From: Echinicola rosea
Lineage (GTDB): Bacteria > Bacteroidota > Bacteroidia > Cytophagales > Cyclobacteriaceae
Reading direction: 5' to 3'
DNA: 64,000 bases
NCBI RefSeq assembly: GCF_005281475.1
Contig: NZ_CP040106.1
Coordinates: 1,059,501-1,123,500 of the forward strand
Of this stretch, positions 24,423 through 32,650 are shown one piece after another. Position 1 is the stretch's first letter, and every line of letters begins with the position of its first letter. A program made the position numbers and the translations under genes. The notes below the pieces were generated by a model. It saw only the letters and a program-made list of their open reading frames with translations. It had not been told where the DNA came from and did not search any database.

Positions 24423-25484
24423 ATGAAGCATTTACTTTATGGAAGTTTTTTAAGCCTTGTGCTATTGAGCTCATGTACCAAAGAAAAGCCTGAATTGCCT
24501 TTGGGCACTTTTTATACCGTTTTGCCTTGTGCTGACTGTCCGGGGATCAGCTATGAACTACATTTGAAAGGCGATTCGAGCTATACCGAGAAGATGGTGT
24601 ATCAAGAAAGGAGTGAGGAGGTCTCTGAACATAGCGGCCGTATTTCCTTCCAAGACGACCAAATTTTGGCATTGGACAAAGAAGAAAAGGAAGGGATGCG
24701 TCTATTTAAAATCCATGGCGATAGCCTGCAAATGCTGGATATAGCGGGCAAGGTCATCGAAAGTCCATTTGCAGACCGCTATTTCTTGACAAAGGAAAAA
24801 CCTGAAGAATTCAACATGAAACTTAAGGAGAAGTCCTTTGTGGGCTTTAAAGCTCGGGGAAATGAACCCTTCTGGTCTTTGGAGATGGATTTTAACAAAC
24901 AAATGGTATTCACCCCTATGGATGGTGAGCCGCTCATCGCACCCATTCCAAAACCGGTAAGGCCGCAGGATGTAAATGCGGTCAGTTATCGGGCAAAGAC
25001 AGAAAAAGGAACCCTTCACGTGACAATTTTTCGTAGAAAATGCCAAGATACGATGGCTGGAGAGGAATTTGGTTATGAAGTAAAGGTAAGCGTCAAGCAT
25101 GGCAATGACGGTGAATTTCGCGATTATACAGGCTGTGGGGATTATCAAGGAGATTATCGCCTAAATGACATTTGGGCGCTAGAAACCCTTAATGGTGAAA
25201 AACTTATCAAAGACGGAAAGAATCCCAACTTGGAGTTTAACCTAATGGAAAACCGCTTTTTTGGATTTGGAGGATGCAACAGGATAAATGGTGAAATTTC
25301 CATTAAAAAGCAACAAATCAAGTTCTCTAAAGTAGCTACGACCGAAATGGCTTGTCCAAATTTAAAGGCAGAAGGAATCTTCATGCAGCACATCACCGAC
25401 CAATCTTACAATTTTAAGATCGACGGACTAGAACTGACCCTTAGAAATGATCAAAATGTCTTGGTCTTCCGAAAAATTGATTGA
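24423..25484 (+). CDS. NlpE/META multi-domain envelope lipoprotein
   Basis: 353 aa. A lipoprotein signal ends at C18 (VLLSSC). Residues about 25-115 match the NlpE N-terminal domain, including the CADCPG motif (C36, C39) seen in copper-homeostasis and envelope-stress lipoproteins. A middle domain (about 140-245) begins FVGFKARGNEPFW and carries a Cys pair, like the COG3650-type domain. The C-terminus (about 250-353) is a META/HslJ domain with FFGFGGCNRINGE and TTEMACPN. This three-part fusion suggests a sensor or scaffold in the periplasm; metal or stress responsiveness is inferred from the domains. The divergent Crp-type gene is a candidate regulator. Confidence 0.82.
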   Translation: MKHLLYGSFLSLVLLSSCTKEKPELPLGTFYTVLPCADCPGISYELHLKGDSSYTEKMVYQERSEEVSEHSGRISFQDDQILALDKEEKEGMRLFKIHGDSLQMLDIAGKVIESPFADRYFLTKEKPEEFNMKLKEKSFVGFKARGNEPFWSLEMDFNKQMVFTPMDGEPLIAPIPKPVRPQDVNAVSYRAKTEKGTLHVTIFRRKCQDTMAGEEFGYEVKVSVKHGNDGEFRDYTGCGDYQGDYRLNDIWALETLNGEKLIKDGKNPNLEFNLMENRFFGFGGCNRINGEISIKKQQIKFSKVATTEMACPNLKAEGIFMQHITDQSYNFKIDGLELTLRNDQNVLVFRKID

Positions 25485-25533
25485 GTTTCCAAACTAGCCG
25501 TACAATACGCCAGGACAAATCCTTTTCCTTCCT

Positions 25534-25554
25534 GCCCTTAAACTTTTTAAGGGC
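25534..25554. terminator. hairpin after the NlpE/META gene
   Basis: A 9-bp perfect stem (GCCCTTAAA / TTTAAGGGC) with a three-base loop, 50 bases after the stop. There is no T-run on the plus strand, so termination is uncertain. Confidence 0.35.
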
Positions 25555-25631
25555 CTGGTGGTTGCTAGCGGACAAACCCATAATTGGTTTTGGTAGGGTG
25601 ATTCGGATTTCAGGTTAAACCCGTTTTATCA

Positions 25632-26315
25632 ATGTTGTTTAGTTAAGGGGATTTCCTTCTTTTTATATACCTAAAAGTCCTTTTTTTGATTGACTTTGGC
25701 TGGGGAAACCTGATCATCCTGGTGGATTTTATCCTTTTCCTTTTTTCCATTGATGAAAAAAGAAAGAAAAAAATCTAGGCCGGTGGTCTGCCTTTTAAAA
25801 TGGAACATGGATTTACCCTGCGACGTGGATCCTTCACCCATTTTAATTTCCACCCGATGGCTACGACCTAAAAGCGAGTGGGTCTCGCTGTTCCACGACG
25901 CGAGCCAACTCACTTTCTTAACGGCCTCCACCATCGGCTGGAAAACAGGCATACCAAGGGCCGTAATAAGGAAGCGATACATTTTTGGGACTTATTAACT
26001 GAATCCGCCTTGCAGGTATTGGGCGTTAAGAAATTAAATAGCGGGTGGGCAAAAAGGCAGGCTTGTTTGACGAAAGGCTGCCCAAAAAGAATGTTGGCGG
26101 CTAGAAAAGGAGGAGTTTGCCTGCATGAGGGGAGGTTTTAATTTTAGGCCAATAGCTGCACACCTGTGCGCCGTGGCGTAGCGGCGGGGTTTTTTGGTTA
26201 CTTTTTTGACCTGAAGCAAAAAAGTGACAAAGGTAAAGAGGTGAAGACCATCTTGGAATTTAGCAAGAAAAACAATAGAACCAATATTTCCAGATACACA
26301 CTAACTAAACGACAT
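25632..26315. mobile_element. 684-bp element with terminal inverted repeats (copy B)
   Basis: Left end ATGTTGTTTAGTTA, right end TAACTAAACGACAT: the 14-bp terminal repeats with mismatches relative to copy A. The interior is collinear with copies A and C, including the 103-codon minus-strand frame (25671-25982) and the GTTACTTTTTTG inverted repeat. Copy C begins only 14 bases after its end. Confidence 0.8.
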
Positions 26316-26329
26316 TAAATGCGGGTTCA

Positions 26330-27012
26330 ATGCCGTTTAGTTAAGGGGATTTCCTTCTTTTCATATACCTAAAAGTTCTTTTTTTGATTGACTTTGGCTG
26401 GGGAAACCTGATCATCCTGGTGGACTTTATCCTTTTCCTTTTTTCCATTGATGAAAAAAGAAAGAAAAAAATCTAGGCCGGTGGTATGCCCTTTAAAATG
26501 GAACATGGATTTACCCTGCGACGTGGATCCTTCACCCATTTTAATTTCCACCCGATGGCTACGACCTAAAAGCGAGTGGGTCTCGCTGTTCCACGACGCG
26601 AGCCAACTCACTTTCTTAACGGCCTCCACCATCGGCTGGAAAACAGGCATACCAAGGGCCGTAATAAGGAAGCGATACATTTTTGGGACTTATTAACTGA
26701 ATCCGCCTTGCAGGTATTGGGCGTTAAGAAATTAAAATGCGGGCGGGCAAAAAGGCAGGCTTGTTTGCCGAAATACTACCCAAAAAGAATATTGGCAGCT
26801 AGGAAAGGAGGAGTTTGCCTGCATGAGGGGAGGTTTTAATTTTAGGCCAATAGCTGCACACCTGTGCGCCGTGGCGTAGCGGCGGGGTTTTTTGGTTACT
26901 TTTTTGACCTGAAGCAAAAAAGTGACAAAGGTAAAGAGGTGAAGACCATCTTGGAATTTAGCAGAAAAATAATAGAACCAATATTTCCAGATACACACTA
27001 ACTAATCGGCAT
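26330..27012. mobile_element. 683-bp element with terminal inverted repeats (copy C)
   Basis: Left end ATGCCGTTTAGTTA, right end TAACTAATCGGCAT (one mismatch). It is in the same orientation as copy B and closer to it than to A. The 103-codon frame is at 26369-26680. The right end is 11 bases from the stop codon of the convergent barrel gene, so the insertion sits as close to that gene as possible without touching it. Confidence 0.8.
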
Positions 27013-27022
27013 TAAATGCGGG

Positions 27023-27562
27023 TTAAAAACGCTTACAAAAACCCACCGCCAAGTTATAGGTATTAAAACCTTTTTTGATATCAAGGGCAAAGGTAGGGAT
27101 CAGCTCCCACTGCTGTCCAATATCCACGGAATATTCGGTTCCTATTCTAAAAATGGGCAAGTTTTCATGCTTCTCTAGCTCAATGCCTCCACCTCCAAAA
27201 ACCGCCCAATGCTCCATCAGTTCATAATTCGCGATCAATGCAAAAAGCATGGATCGCTCACGCTCTAAGTTTTCTTCCCTAACGATGTAATGCTCCAATT
27301 CCCAGTCCCACATCACACCAATTTCCCAGCGATCATGTACTTTTCTGAAATAATCAAACCCAATGGCGGGCACAAAAAAACCTCCTTCAGATTCCTTATC
27401 ATCTAAATCATCACCTTGCGGAATCCACGTATAACCTAACGAAAATACTACCCTGTTAAGTGTAGTGGTTTCTTCCTCTGGTTGAGTATCCTCTTGTGCC
27501 ATAGCATGGCCGGCAAAAAACATAAAAAGCAAAATGAGAGAAATGGGGAGCTTTTGTATCAT
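27023..27562 (-). CDS. Outer-membrane beta-barrel protein, 179 aa
   Basis: Signal peptide MIQKLPISLILLFMFFAG with cleavage after AMAQ (about residue 22). An acidic Thr/Glu-rich linker follows, then eight or so amphipathic strands (VVFSLGYTWIP, FFVPAIGFDYFRKV, WEIGVMWDWELEHYIV, WAVFGGGGIELE) and a C-terminal phenylalanine, the usual barrel assembly signal. It is probably a small outer-membrane protein; role unknown. A mobile element ends 11 bases past its stop. Confidence 0.72.
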   Translation of the reverse strand: MIQKLPISLILLFMFFAGHAMAQEDTQPEEETTTLNRVVFSLGYTWIPQGDDLDDKESEGGFFVPAIGFDYFRKVHDRWEIGVMWDWELEHYIVREENLERERSMLFALIANYELMEHWAVFGGGGIELEKHENLPIFRIGTEYSVDIGQQWELIPTFALDIKKGFNTYNLAVGFCKRF

Positions 27563-27680
27563 AATGGCGGATGTTAGGTAACACGTGAGATTGTTCGATG
27601 ATCTCTAAATTAGCTATTTACCCGCTAAAATTCAGTCAAAATATCTATTTGACTACGCTATTGGATAATTCTTTGCAAAC

Positions 27681-28367
27681 TTATAATGGAAGGCCTTCCC
27701 TGATCAAGCGGGCGATTTCCATCATGCCAGTATCACCGGGATGACGCGCCACACCTTCATTTTCATATTCTCCCAAGGCCATGTTTACATCATCTTCACT
27801 TAAATAAGTAATATCGATTAGGAACCAGTTTTCCTTATTGGCAGCCCATCTTAATTGCTCGTTCATGACGGGATTGGGCCAGAAGGTAGTAGAAACCACC
27901 ACCTTGCTTTCTTGATCTTTCTTCAGGTAATTCACAAAGCTGATCAATGCCTCTCCAAAATTATGATCTTTTACTTGATCAGTGTTGACATTTTCGCCAA
28001 GGCGTACGATGACCATGTCTGCTCCAAACCCCTTGAGATCGGCATATTCCGCATAATCCAATGAAGAAAAGTAAACCTCAAAAGGATAGACATTTTCTCG
28101 GATAACCTGAACATTGGGATTATGATTTTCCAGGGATTTTTTAAGGATACTGAAATAGTCCTTTTCTGGACTACTGGCTGCCATTCCCCAACTATTGTTC
28201 CAACCAATATCTGGAGCAGGTGGATGGTAAGTGATGCTATTTCCTATGACAAGTACCTTGTTAATGCGCTTTTGGGGCGGTGTCTCTTCATCACAAGATG
28301 CACTAATCAATAGCAATAAAAAGGTAATAAAATTTAATACCGAGCGAGATGTAAAGGAGAGTTTCAT
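27681..28367 (-). CDS. SGNH/GDSL-type hydrolase lipoprotein
   Basis: 228 aa with a lipoprotein signal ending at C25 (ISASC). The SGNH blocks are visible: VLVIGNSIT with nucleophile S44 (block I), IVRLGENV (block III) and ARHPGDTGMMEIA, which holds the block V Asp/His. It should act as an esterase or acetyl-hydrolase on carbohydrate or lipid esters outside the cytoplasmic membrane; the substrate is unknown. It ends 119 bases upstream, on the same strand, of the barrel gene at 27023 and may share its transcript. Confidence 0.8.
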   Translation of the reverse strand: MKLSFTSRSVLNFITFLLLLISASCDEETPPQKRINKVLVIGNSITYHPPAPDIGWNNSWGMAASSPEKDYFSILKKSLENHNPNVQVIRENVYPFEVYFSSLDYAEYADLKGFGADMVIVRLGENVNTDQVKDHNFGEALISFVNYLKKDQESKVVVSTTFWPNPVMNEQLRWAANKENWFLIDITYLSEDDVNMALGEYENEGVARHPGDTGMMEIARLIREGLPL

Positions 28368-28401
28368 TATTTGGATGAACCCATTTAAGCTTCAAAATAA
28401 A

Positions 28402-29991
28402 CTAATTTCTACAATAAAATCGATCTTCCAGTGCTTCTTTTAACCTGAGGAATTGTTGCCATTTTTGGTAGCGCGTCACATCGTGAATGTTCATGACTTC
28501 ATCAAACATCTGCTGGGCGACTTCATATTGCCCTTTTCGGAAAGCCCGAAATGCGTGCTTAAGGAGCTGCATAGCACGTGCAAGCTCCAGCTCCTGTTCG
28601 ATCTGGTCGCTACCAAGTCGCTGACGGCTAAACTCAAGGCTTTCGGGACTTACTTTGACACTAAATTCCCTAATGGGAGATTTGAGTACCACGCCATTCA
28701 GGGTCGTGCACCTACTGAGCGCTACATACGCCTGCCCGGCCTCAAAAGACCTGCTGATGTCCAATATTGCCCGGTCAAAGGTAAGCCCCTGACTCTTGTG
28801 CACTGTAATCGCCCAAGCGAGTTTTAGGGGAAACTGGATGAATGTGCCGATTACCTTGGCGTCCAGGTGTTCTTCCTCTTCATTATAGACGAATTCCACG
28901 TTCTCCCACACTTCCCGATGAACTTCATAGATAAAACCACGGCGGTCTTCCACTTCTATCATCTCATCCTTCATTTTGGTGACTTTTCCGATCATGCCAT
29001 TATAGTACCTGGCATCAGGATTATTACGCATGAAGATCACCTGTGCCCCGATCTTAAGCGTAAGGTCAATTGGGTCGAAGGGTGCCATGTTTAGCGGGAA
29101 ATCATCTTTGATTTCCGCTTTGTACGTTCGGGGCTCCTTTTTGAGCTCACCCAATTTCCGTTGGTTGATCTCAGCAATGGTGGCATTGTGCGTACCGATC
29201 AGGATATATTCTTCGTCCAACAGGTCAAAGCGGTATTTTTTGGCGGTTTCATTCAAAGTCCTGATGTCCTCAGGCGTATGGTCACTTCCCCTGATACGAT
29301 TGAGAATGGCTTTAAATTGCTCGTCCTTCTGACGATAGATTTTCTGTAGCTCAATGTGCAAGGGCTGCAAGGCCTGAAAAGCATGGGAGCTAAAGAAAAA
29401 CCTAGAGCTATAATGCGGAGAGAGGTGTTCCCAGTCCGTATGCCTGACCACGGGTGGTAGCTGGAATGGATCACCGATAAAAATCATCTGAACCCCTCCA
29501 AAGGGCAAGTGCATCTTTTTGCGGTACACACGTAGCAACTGATCTATGACATCCAGCAGCTCCACACGCACCATGGACACCTCATCAATGACCAGCATAT
29601 CCAGCCGGTTGACCAGATCACGGTGCTTTTTGCGGTACTGGAACTGCTCAAATATATTGAGTCCTTTTTCTTTCTTCTTTGGCTGTAACCTTGGATCTCC
29701 CGGCAAAAATAGCTGGCGGGGATCGATCTTAAAAAAAGAATGAATGGTCTTGCCTTTGGCATTGATGGCCGCCACTCCCGTAGGAGCCACCACGGCCATG
29801 TTTTTGTCTTGGTTGAGCTTGCGGAGGGTATGTAGAAAGGTGGTCTTTCCAGTCCCGGCTTTTCCGGTAAGAAACAAGGATTTATCCGAAAAAAGCGCTA
29901 CTTCCAGTGCATGGATAAAAGCTTCGTTATCGGTGTCCAGTCCTCGAGCAGAAAACTCTTGGTAAAGATATCCTTTGATCGAAAAAGCCAT
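28402..29991 (-). CDS. PIF1/RecD-like superfamily I DNA helicase
   Basis: 529 aa from the ATG at 29991; the frame is open 54 bases further but a TAACTTTG promoter box lies in that extension. Walker A GKAGTGKTT is at about 43-51, and motif II VIDEVSM and motif III FIGDPFQLPPVV follow. The C-terminal UvrD_C2-like domain has AWAITVHKSQGLTFD and AYVALSRCTTL. This is the layout of PIF1/RecD2-type 5'-3' helicases. A short helical tail (about 455-529) follows. It is likely active in genome maintenance; no RecB or RecC genes are nearby. Confidence 0.88.
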   Translation of the reverse strand: MAFSIKGYLYQEFSARGLDTDNEAFIHALEVALFSDKSLFLTGKAGTGKTTFLHTLRKLNQDKNMAVVAPTGVAAINAKGKTIHSFFKIDPRQLFLPGDPRLQPKKKEKGLNIFEQFQYRKKHRDLVNRLDMLVIDEVSMVRVELLDVIDQLLRVYRKKMHLPFGGVQMIFIGDPFQLPPVVRHTDWEHLSPHYSSRFFFSSHAFQALQPLHIELQKIYRQKDEQFKAILNRIRGSDHTPEDIRTLNETAKKYRFDLLDEEYILIGTHNATIAEINQRKLGELKKEPRTYKAEIKDDFPLNMAPFDPIDLTLKIGAQVIFMRNNPDARYYNGMIGKVTKMKDEMIEVEDRRGFIYEVHREVWENVEFVYNEEEEHLDAKVIGTFIQFPLKLAWAITVHKSQGLTFDRAILDISRSFEAGQAYVALSRCTTLNGVVLKSPIREFSVKVSPESLEFSRQRLGSDQIEQELELARAMQLLKHAFRAFRKGQYEVAQQMFDEVMNIHDVTRYQKWQQFLRLKEALEDRFYCRN

Positions 29992-29994
29992 AAC

Positions 29995-30002
29995 CAAAGT
30001 TA
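29995..30002 (-). promoter_or_regulatory. -7 box (TAACTTTG) of the helicase gene
   Basis: A TAnnTTTG match three bases before the helicase ATG on the minus strand. This implies a leaderless mRNA; no good -33 TTTG is present. Confidence 0.4.
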
Positions 30003-30051
30003 AGGAATGAAATCCGAAAAATACCCAACAGTCACTTTCTATCACTGAATG

Positions 30052-30095
30052 GCCACAAAAAACAAAAGGGAGGAACTGGCTTAGTCCTCCCTTTT
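30052..30095 (-). terminator. intrinsic terminator after the Gfo/Idh gene
   Basis: An 11-bp stem (AAAAGGGAGGA / TCCTCCCTTTT) with a 10-base loop; on the minus strand TTTTGTTTTTTG follows. Confidence 0.85.
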
Positions 30096-30124
30096 ATCGA
30101 CATGGCAATTATCTTACTTTGATT

Positions 30125-31456
30125 TTAAAACTCCCTGTATGGAGCATCCAGCAATTCGTTCACTTCATCTTCCTTAAACCGGGCTTTTTCTGCATCCCAG
30201 TGGAGGGTCTTGTTCGGGAAGCGCCCCGCCAAGGTGCCCAAAAGGATCGTCTCTGTTAACCTGGCAGCATAGGAAAAAGGAGCACTACACTCATCTTTAC
30301 CCAGACAAGCATCCACAAACTGATGGTAATGCTTCTTGCCTTCGCTGGCATAATCCCTTACTGGCTCACCCAAATGCTCTGTTCCGCTTAAATCCAACTC
30401 TTGGTATTCATTGTCCACGATGAGCTTGGGCAGCTGCATAAAATGGGGAAGGAGTAATCTGCGTCCATCTTCGCCGATAAACATGGCTCCTTGGGAAGGC
30501 AGTTTGTCTCCATTGGGGAGCTTCAGGTCCTTGTGCTTGGCAGGAGCGCCCGGGCCATCAGACCAAATCCATTTTAGCGTGTCAGTGGTATGTGCAGTTC
30601 CGGGAAAGACATAGGTCACCTCGTTGTTTTCTGGAAACCCAAAACCGGTCGGCTTTCGGCAATTGTTCTTGATCGTCATGGGGACATCCAGCTCTAGGGC
30701 ATTATAAGGGGTGTCAAAGATGTGTACGCCCATGTCCCCTAAAGTGCCACAGCCAAAATCCAGTACTTTTCTCCAATTGCCTGGATGGTAATAACCTTCC
30801 TTATAGTCCCTTTCTGAAGAAGTCCCCAGCCAAAGGTTCCAGTCCAGATTAGACGGAACAGGATCCGATCCCTCTGGAGCGGGACCATCAAAACCCCAGT
30901 TTTTTGGTGACCAAGCACGCACGGTTTTTACTTTTCCGATAATGCCGCTTCTGATCAAATGGGTGGCCAATTGATAGTCATAAAATGAATGGACCTGAAT
31001 GCCCATTTGGGTCGTGATATTATTTTCAGCAGCAAATTTGTTCATCGCCCTGGCCTCGGAGACATGGTGGGTCAATGGCTTCTGGCAATAGACAGATTTA
31101 CCATTTTCCATGGCCATCATGGAAGCCGGCGCATGCGTATGATCGGGAGTAGAAACCACTACCGCGTCGATAGCATCGGACATTTCTTTAAACATCTCTC
31201 GGTAGTCTGCATACACCTTGGCTTTTGGATGCATGGCTTTGGCGGCAGCAAGGGCATTCTTATCCACATCGCAAAGCGCCACTACATCTACCAGTTCATG
31301 ACTGGAAATGGCCTTCAGGTCTTCCATGCCCATATTGGATACGCCGATGTGTGCTGTCCGGAGACGCTGGCCTTTGGCGAGGGACCAAACTGACCCTGGA
31401 AGCATGGAAACGGCGGCCAAAGCTGCCGTATTTTTGAGAAATGTTCGTTTTTTCAT
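30125..31456 (-). CDS. Exported Gfo/Idh/MocA-family oxidoreductase
   Basis: 443 aa. The N-terminus (KKRTFLKNTAALAAVSMLPG) is a Tat-like export signal with KR in place of the RR pair. The Rossmann fold follows: TAHIGVSNMGMEDL, then VVVSTPDHTHAPASMMAMENGKSVYCQKPLTH with the conserved KP. The C-terminal domain includes VLDFGCGTLGDMGVHIFDTPYNAL and a ligand-binding insertion. Exported members of this family are common in Bacteroidota and work on sugars or sugar derivatives in the periplasm. The substrate is unknown. It is transcribed alone. Confidence 0.88.
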   Translation of the reverse strand: MKKRTFLKNTAALAAVSMLPGSVWSLAKGQRLRTAHIGVSNMGMEDLKAISSHELVDVVALCDVDKNALAAAKAMHPKAKVYADYREMFKEMSDAIDAVVVSTPDHTHAPASMMAMENGKSVYCQKPLTHHVSEARAMNKFAAENNITTQMGIQVHSFYDYQLATHLIRSGIIGKVKTVRAWSPKNWGFDGPAPEGSDPVPSNLDWNLWLGTSSERDYKEGYYHPGNWRKVLDFGCGTLGDMGVHIFDTPYNALELDVPMTIKNNCRKPTGFGFPENNEVTYVFPGTAHTTDTLKWIWSDGPGAPAKHKDLKLPNGDKLPSQGAMFIGEDGRRLLLPHFMQLPKLIVDNEYQELDLSGTEHLGEPVRDYASEGKKHYHQFVDACLGKDECSAPFSYAARLTETILLGTLAGRFPNKTLHWDAEKARFKEDEVNELLDAPYREF

Positions 31457-31821
31457 GAAACAATGAATTTATGTGTAAGCTGTATTATTATCTAATTATT
31501 TAACTTTTATACTATCAAACCCAAGATACAAAAAAAAATAACTTAACTGACTTCTATTAGTATAAGTATTTGATTTTTCAGGGTCAGATGGTTTTTAACT
31601 TCTTCAAGCATCGGTATTAACGAATGTATTCATCAAATATTCAACGAAAGTAATACGGCTTTTATCAACCCATCCCCTAATCTAATTGGTGAAACTTGGC
31701 TAAAATTCCTGAAAAGGCAACAACCGAACCCTTCATTTATGATTAGGAACTACAGAAATTATCCCATGCCCCACTGCCCTTCGTGCAAAGGCATTTAAAA
31801 GGACCAAGTCATCTCTAGGTT

Positions 31822-32508
31822 CTATTTTCCAAACCCCACAGGCTTTAGGTTGTTCATGTTTCTGAGTATCCAAGCCTGACGCTTGTAATTGTAGGCAGTA
31901 GGGCGGGCTGGTGACCAGCGCAGGGGATTGGGAAGTACTGCTGCGATCATCGCGGCCTCCTGACGGCTGAGCTTGTCCGCCGATTTATGGTAAAATGCTT
32001 GGGATGCCGCCTCCACACCATAAATCCCGTCTCCCATCTCGATGACATTGAGGTAAACTTCCATGATGCGCTCCTTGGACCATAATAGTTCTATGAGCAG
32101 GGTAAAGTATGCTTCTAATCCCTTCCGGACATAATTTCTTCCCGGCCAGAGAAATACATTTTTTGCTGTTTGATTAGAAATGGTACTGCCACCACGGATG
32201 CGCTTGCCAGACTTATTCTCTTCCATTGCTTTGTTTATGGCTTCCATGTCAAAGCCAAAATGATCCAAAAACTTTTGGTCTTCGGAAGCCACCACTGCTT
32301 GTGCCATATGCTTGGAAATTCGTTCCATCGACACCCAATCCTTCTCCAGGTTCACATTCCGTTTTTCATCTGAAGCCTGTTCTACTATTCTGATGACCAT
32401 AAGTGGCGTGATGTACACAGGAACAAACTTGTAGATCAAAGTCATCCCGATGGAAATAATAAAAAACCAGAGAACAAGTTTCCCGATAAACCGCCCAATT
32501 TTTTTCAT
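31822..32508 (-). CDS. mtgA: Monofunctional peptidoglycan glycosyltransferase
   Basis: 228 aa of glycosyltransferase family 51 that polymerises lipid II into glycan strands at the cytoplasmic membrane. An N-terminal membrane anchor (about 10-32) is followed by the catalytic motif ASEDQKFLDHFGFD, with the essential Glu, then RGGSTISNQTAKNVFLW, RKGLEAYFTLLIE and the KERIMEVYLNVIEMG motif. No transpeptidase domain is present. The 365-base gap upstream of it to the Gfo/Idh gene (31457-31821) is AT-rich and shows nothing I can name. Confidence 0.94.
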   Translation of the reverse strand: MKKIGRFIGKLVLWFFIISIGMTLIYKFVPVYITPLMVIRIVEQASDEKRNVNLEKDWVSMERISKHMAQAVVASEDQKFLDHFGFDMEAINKAMEENKSGKRIRGGSTISNQTAKNVFLWPGRNYVRKGLEAYFTLLIELLWSKERIMEVYLNVIEMGDGIYGVEAASQAFYHKSADKLSRQEAAMIAAVLPNPLRWSPARPTAYNYKRQAWILRNMNNLKPVGFGK

Positions 32509-32621
32509 AGAAGTAAACTGAAAATTGACCTACAAATTACGGTTATTTCTTGAGGTATCAAGGAGGGAATTATCCGGGTTTCAATACGACCGCTCCTAAG
32601 GTGCAAAAAAACCAAAATTCC

Positions 32622-32629
32622 TATATTTG
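32622..32629 (+). promoter_or_regulatory. -7 box (TATATTTG) of the rsmF-like gene
   Basis: A TAnnTTTG match 21 bases before the ATG at 32651. An in-frame TTG inside this box is not the start. Confidence 0.45.
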
Positions 32630-32650
32630 CATTCGCCAAAACACCTAGCT

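Noticed and set aside
24303..24431. 43-residue N-terminal extension of the Crp-type regulator
   Set aside because: It overlaps the divergent lipoprotein start and does not match the family; the ATG at 24302 gives the usual length.
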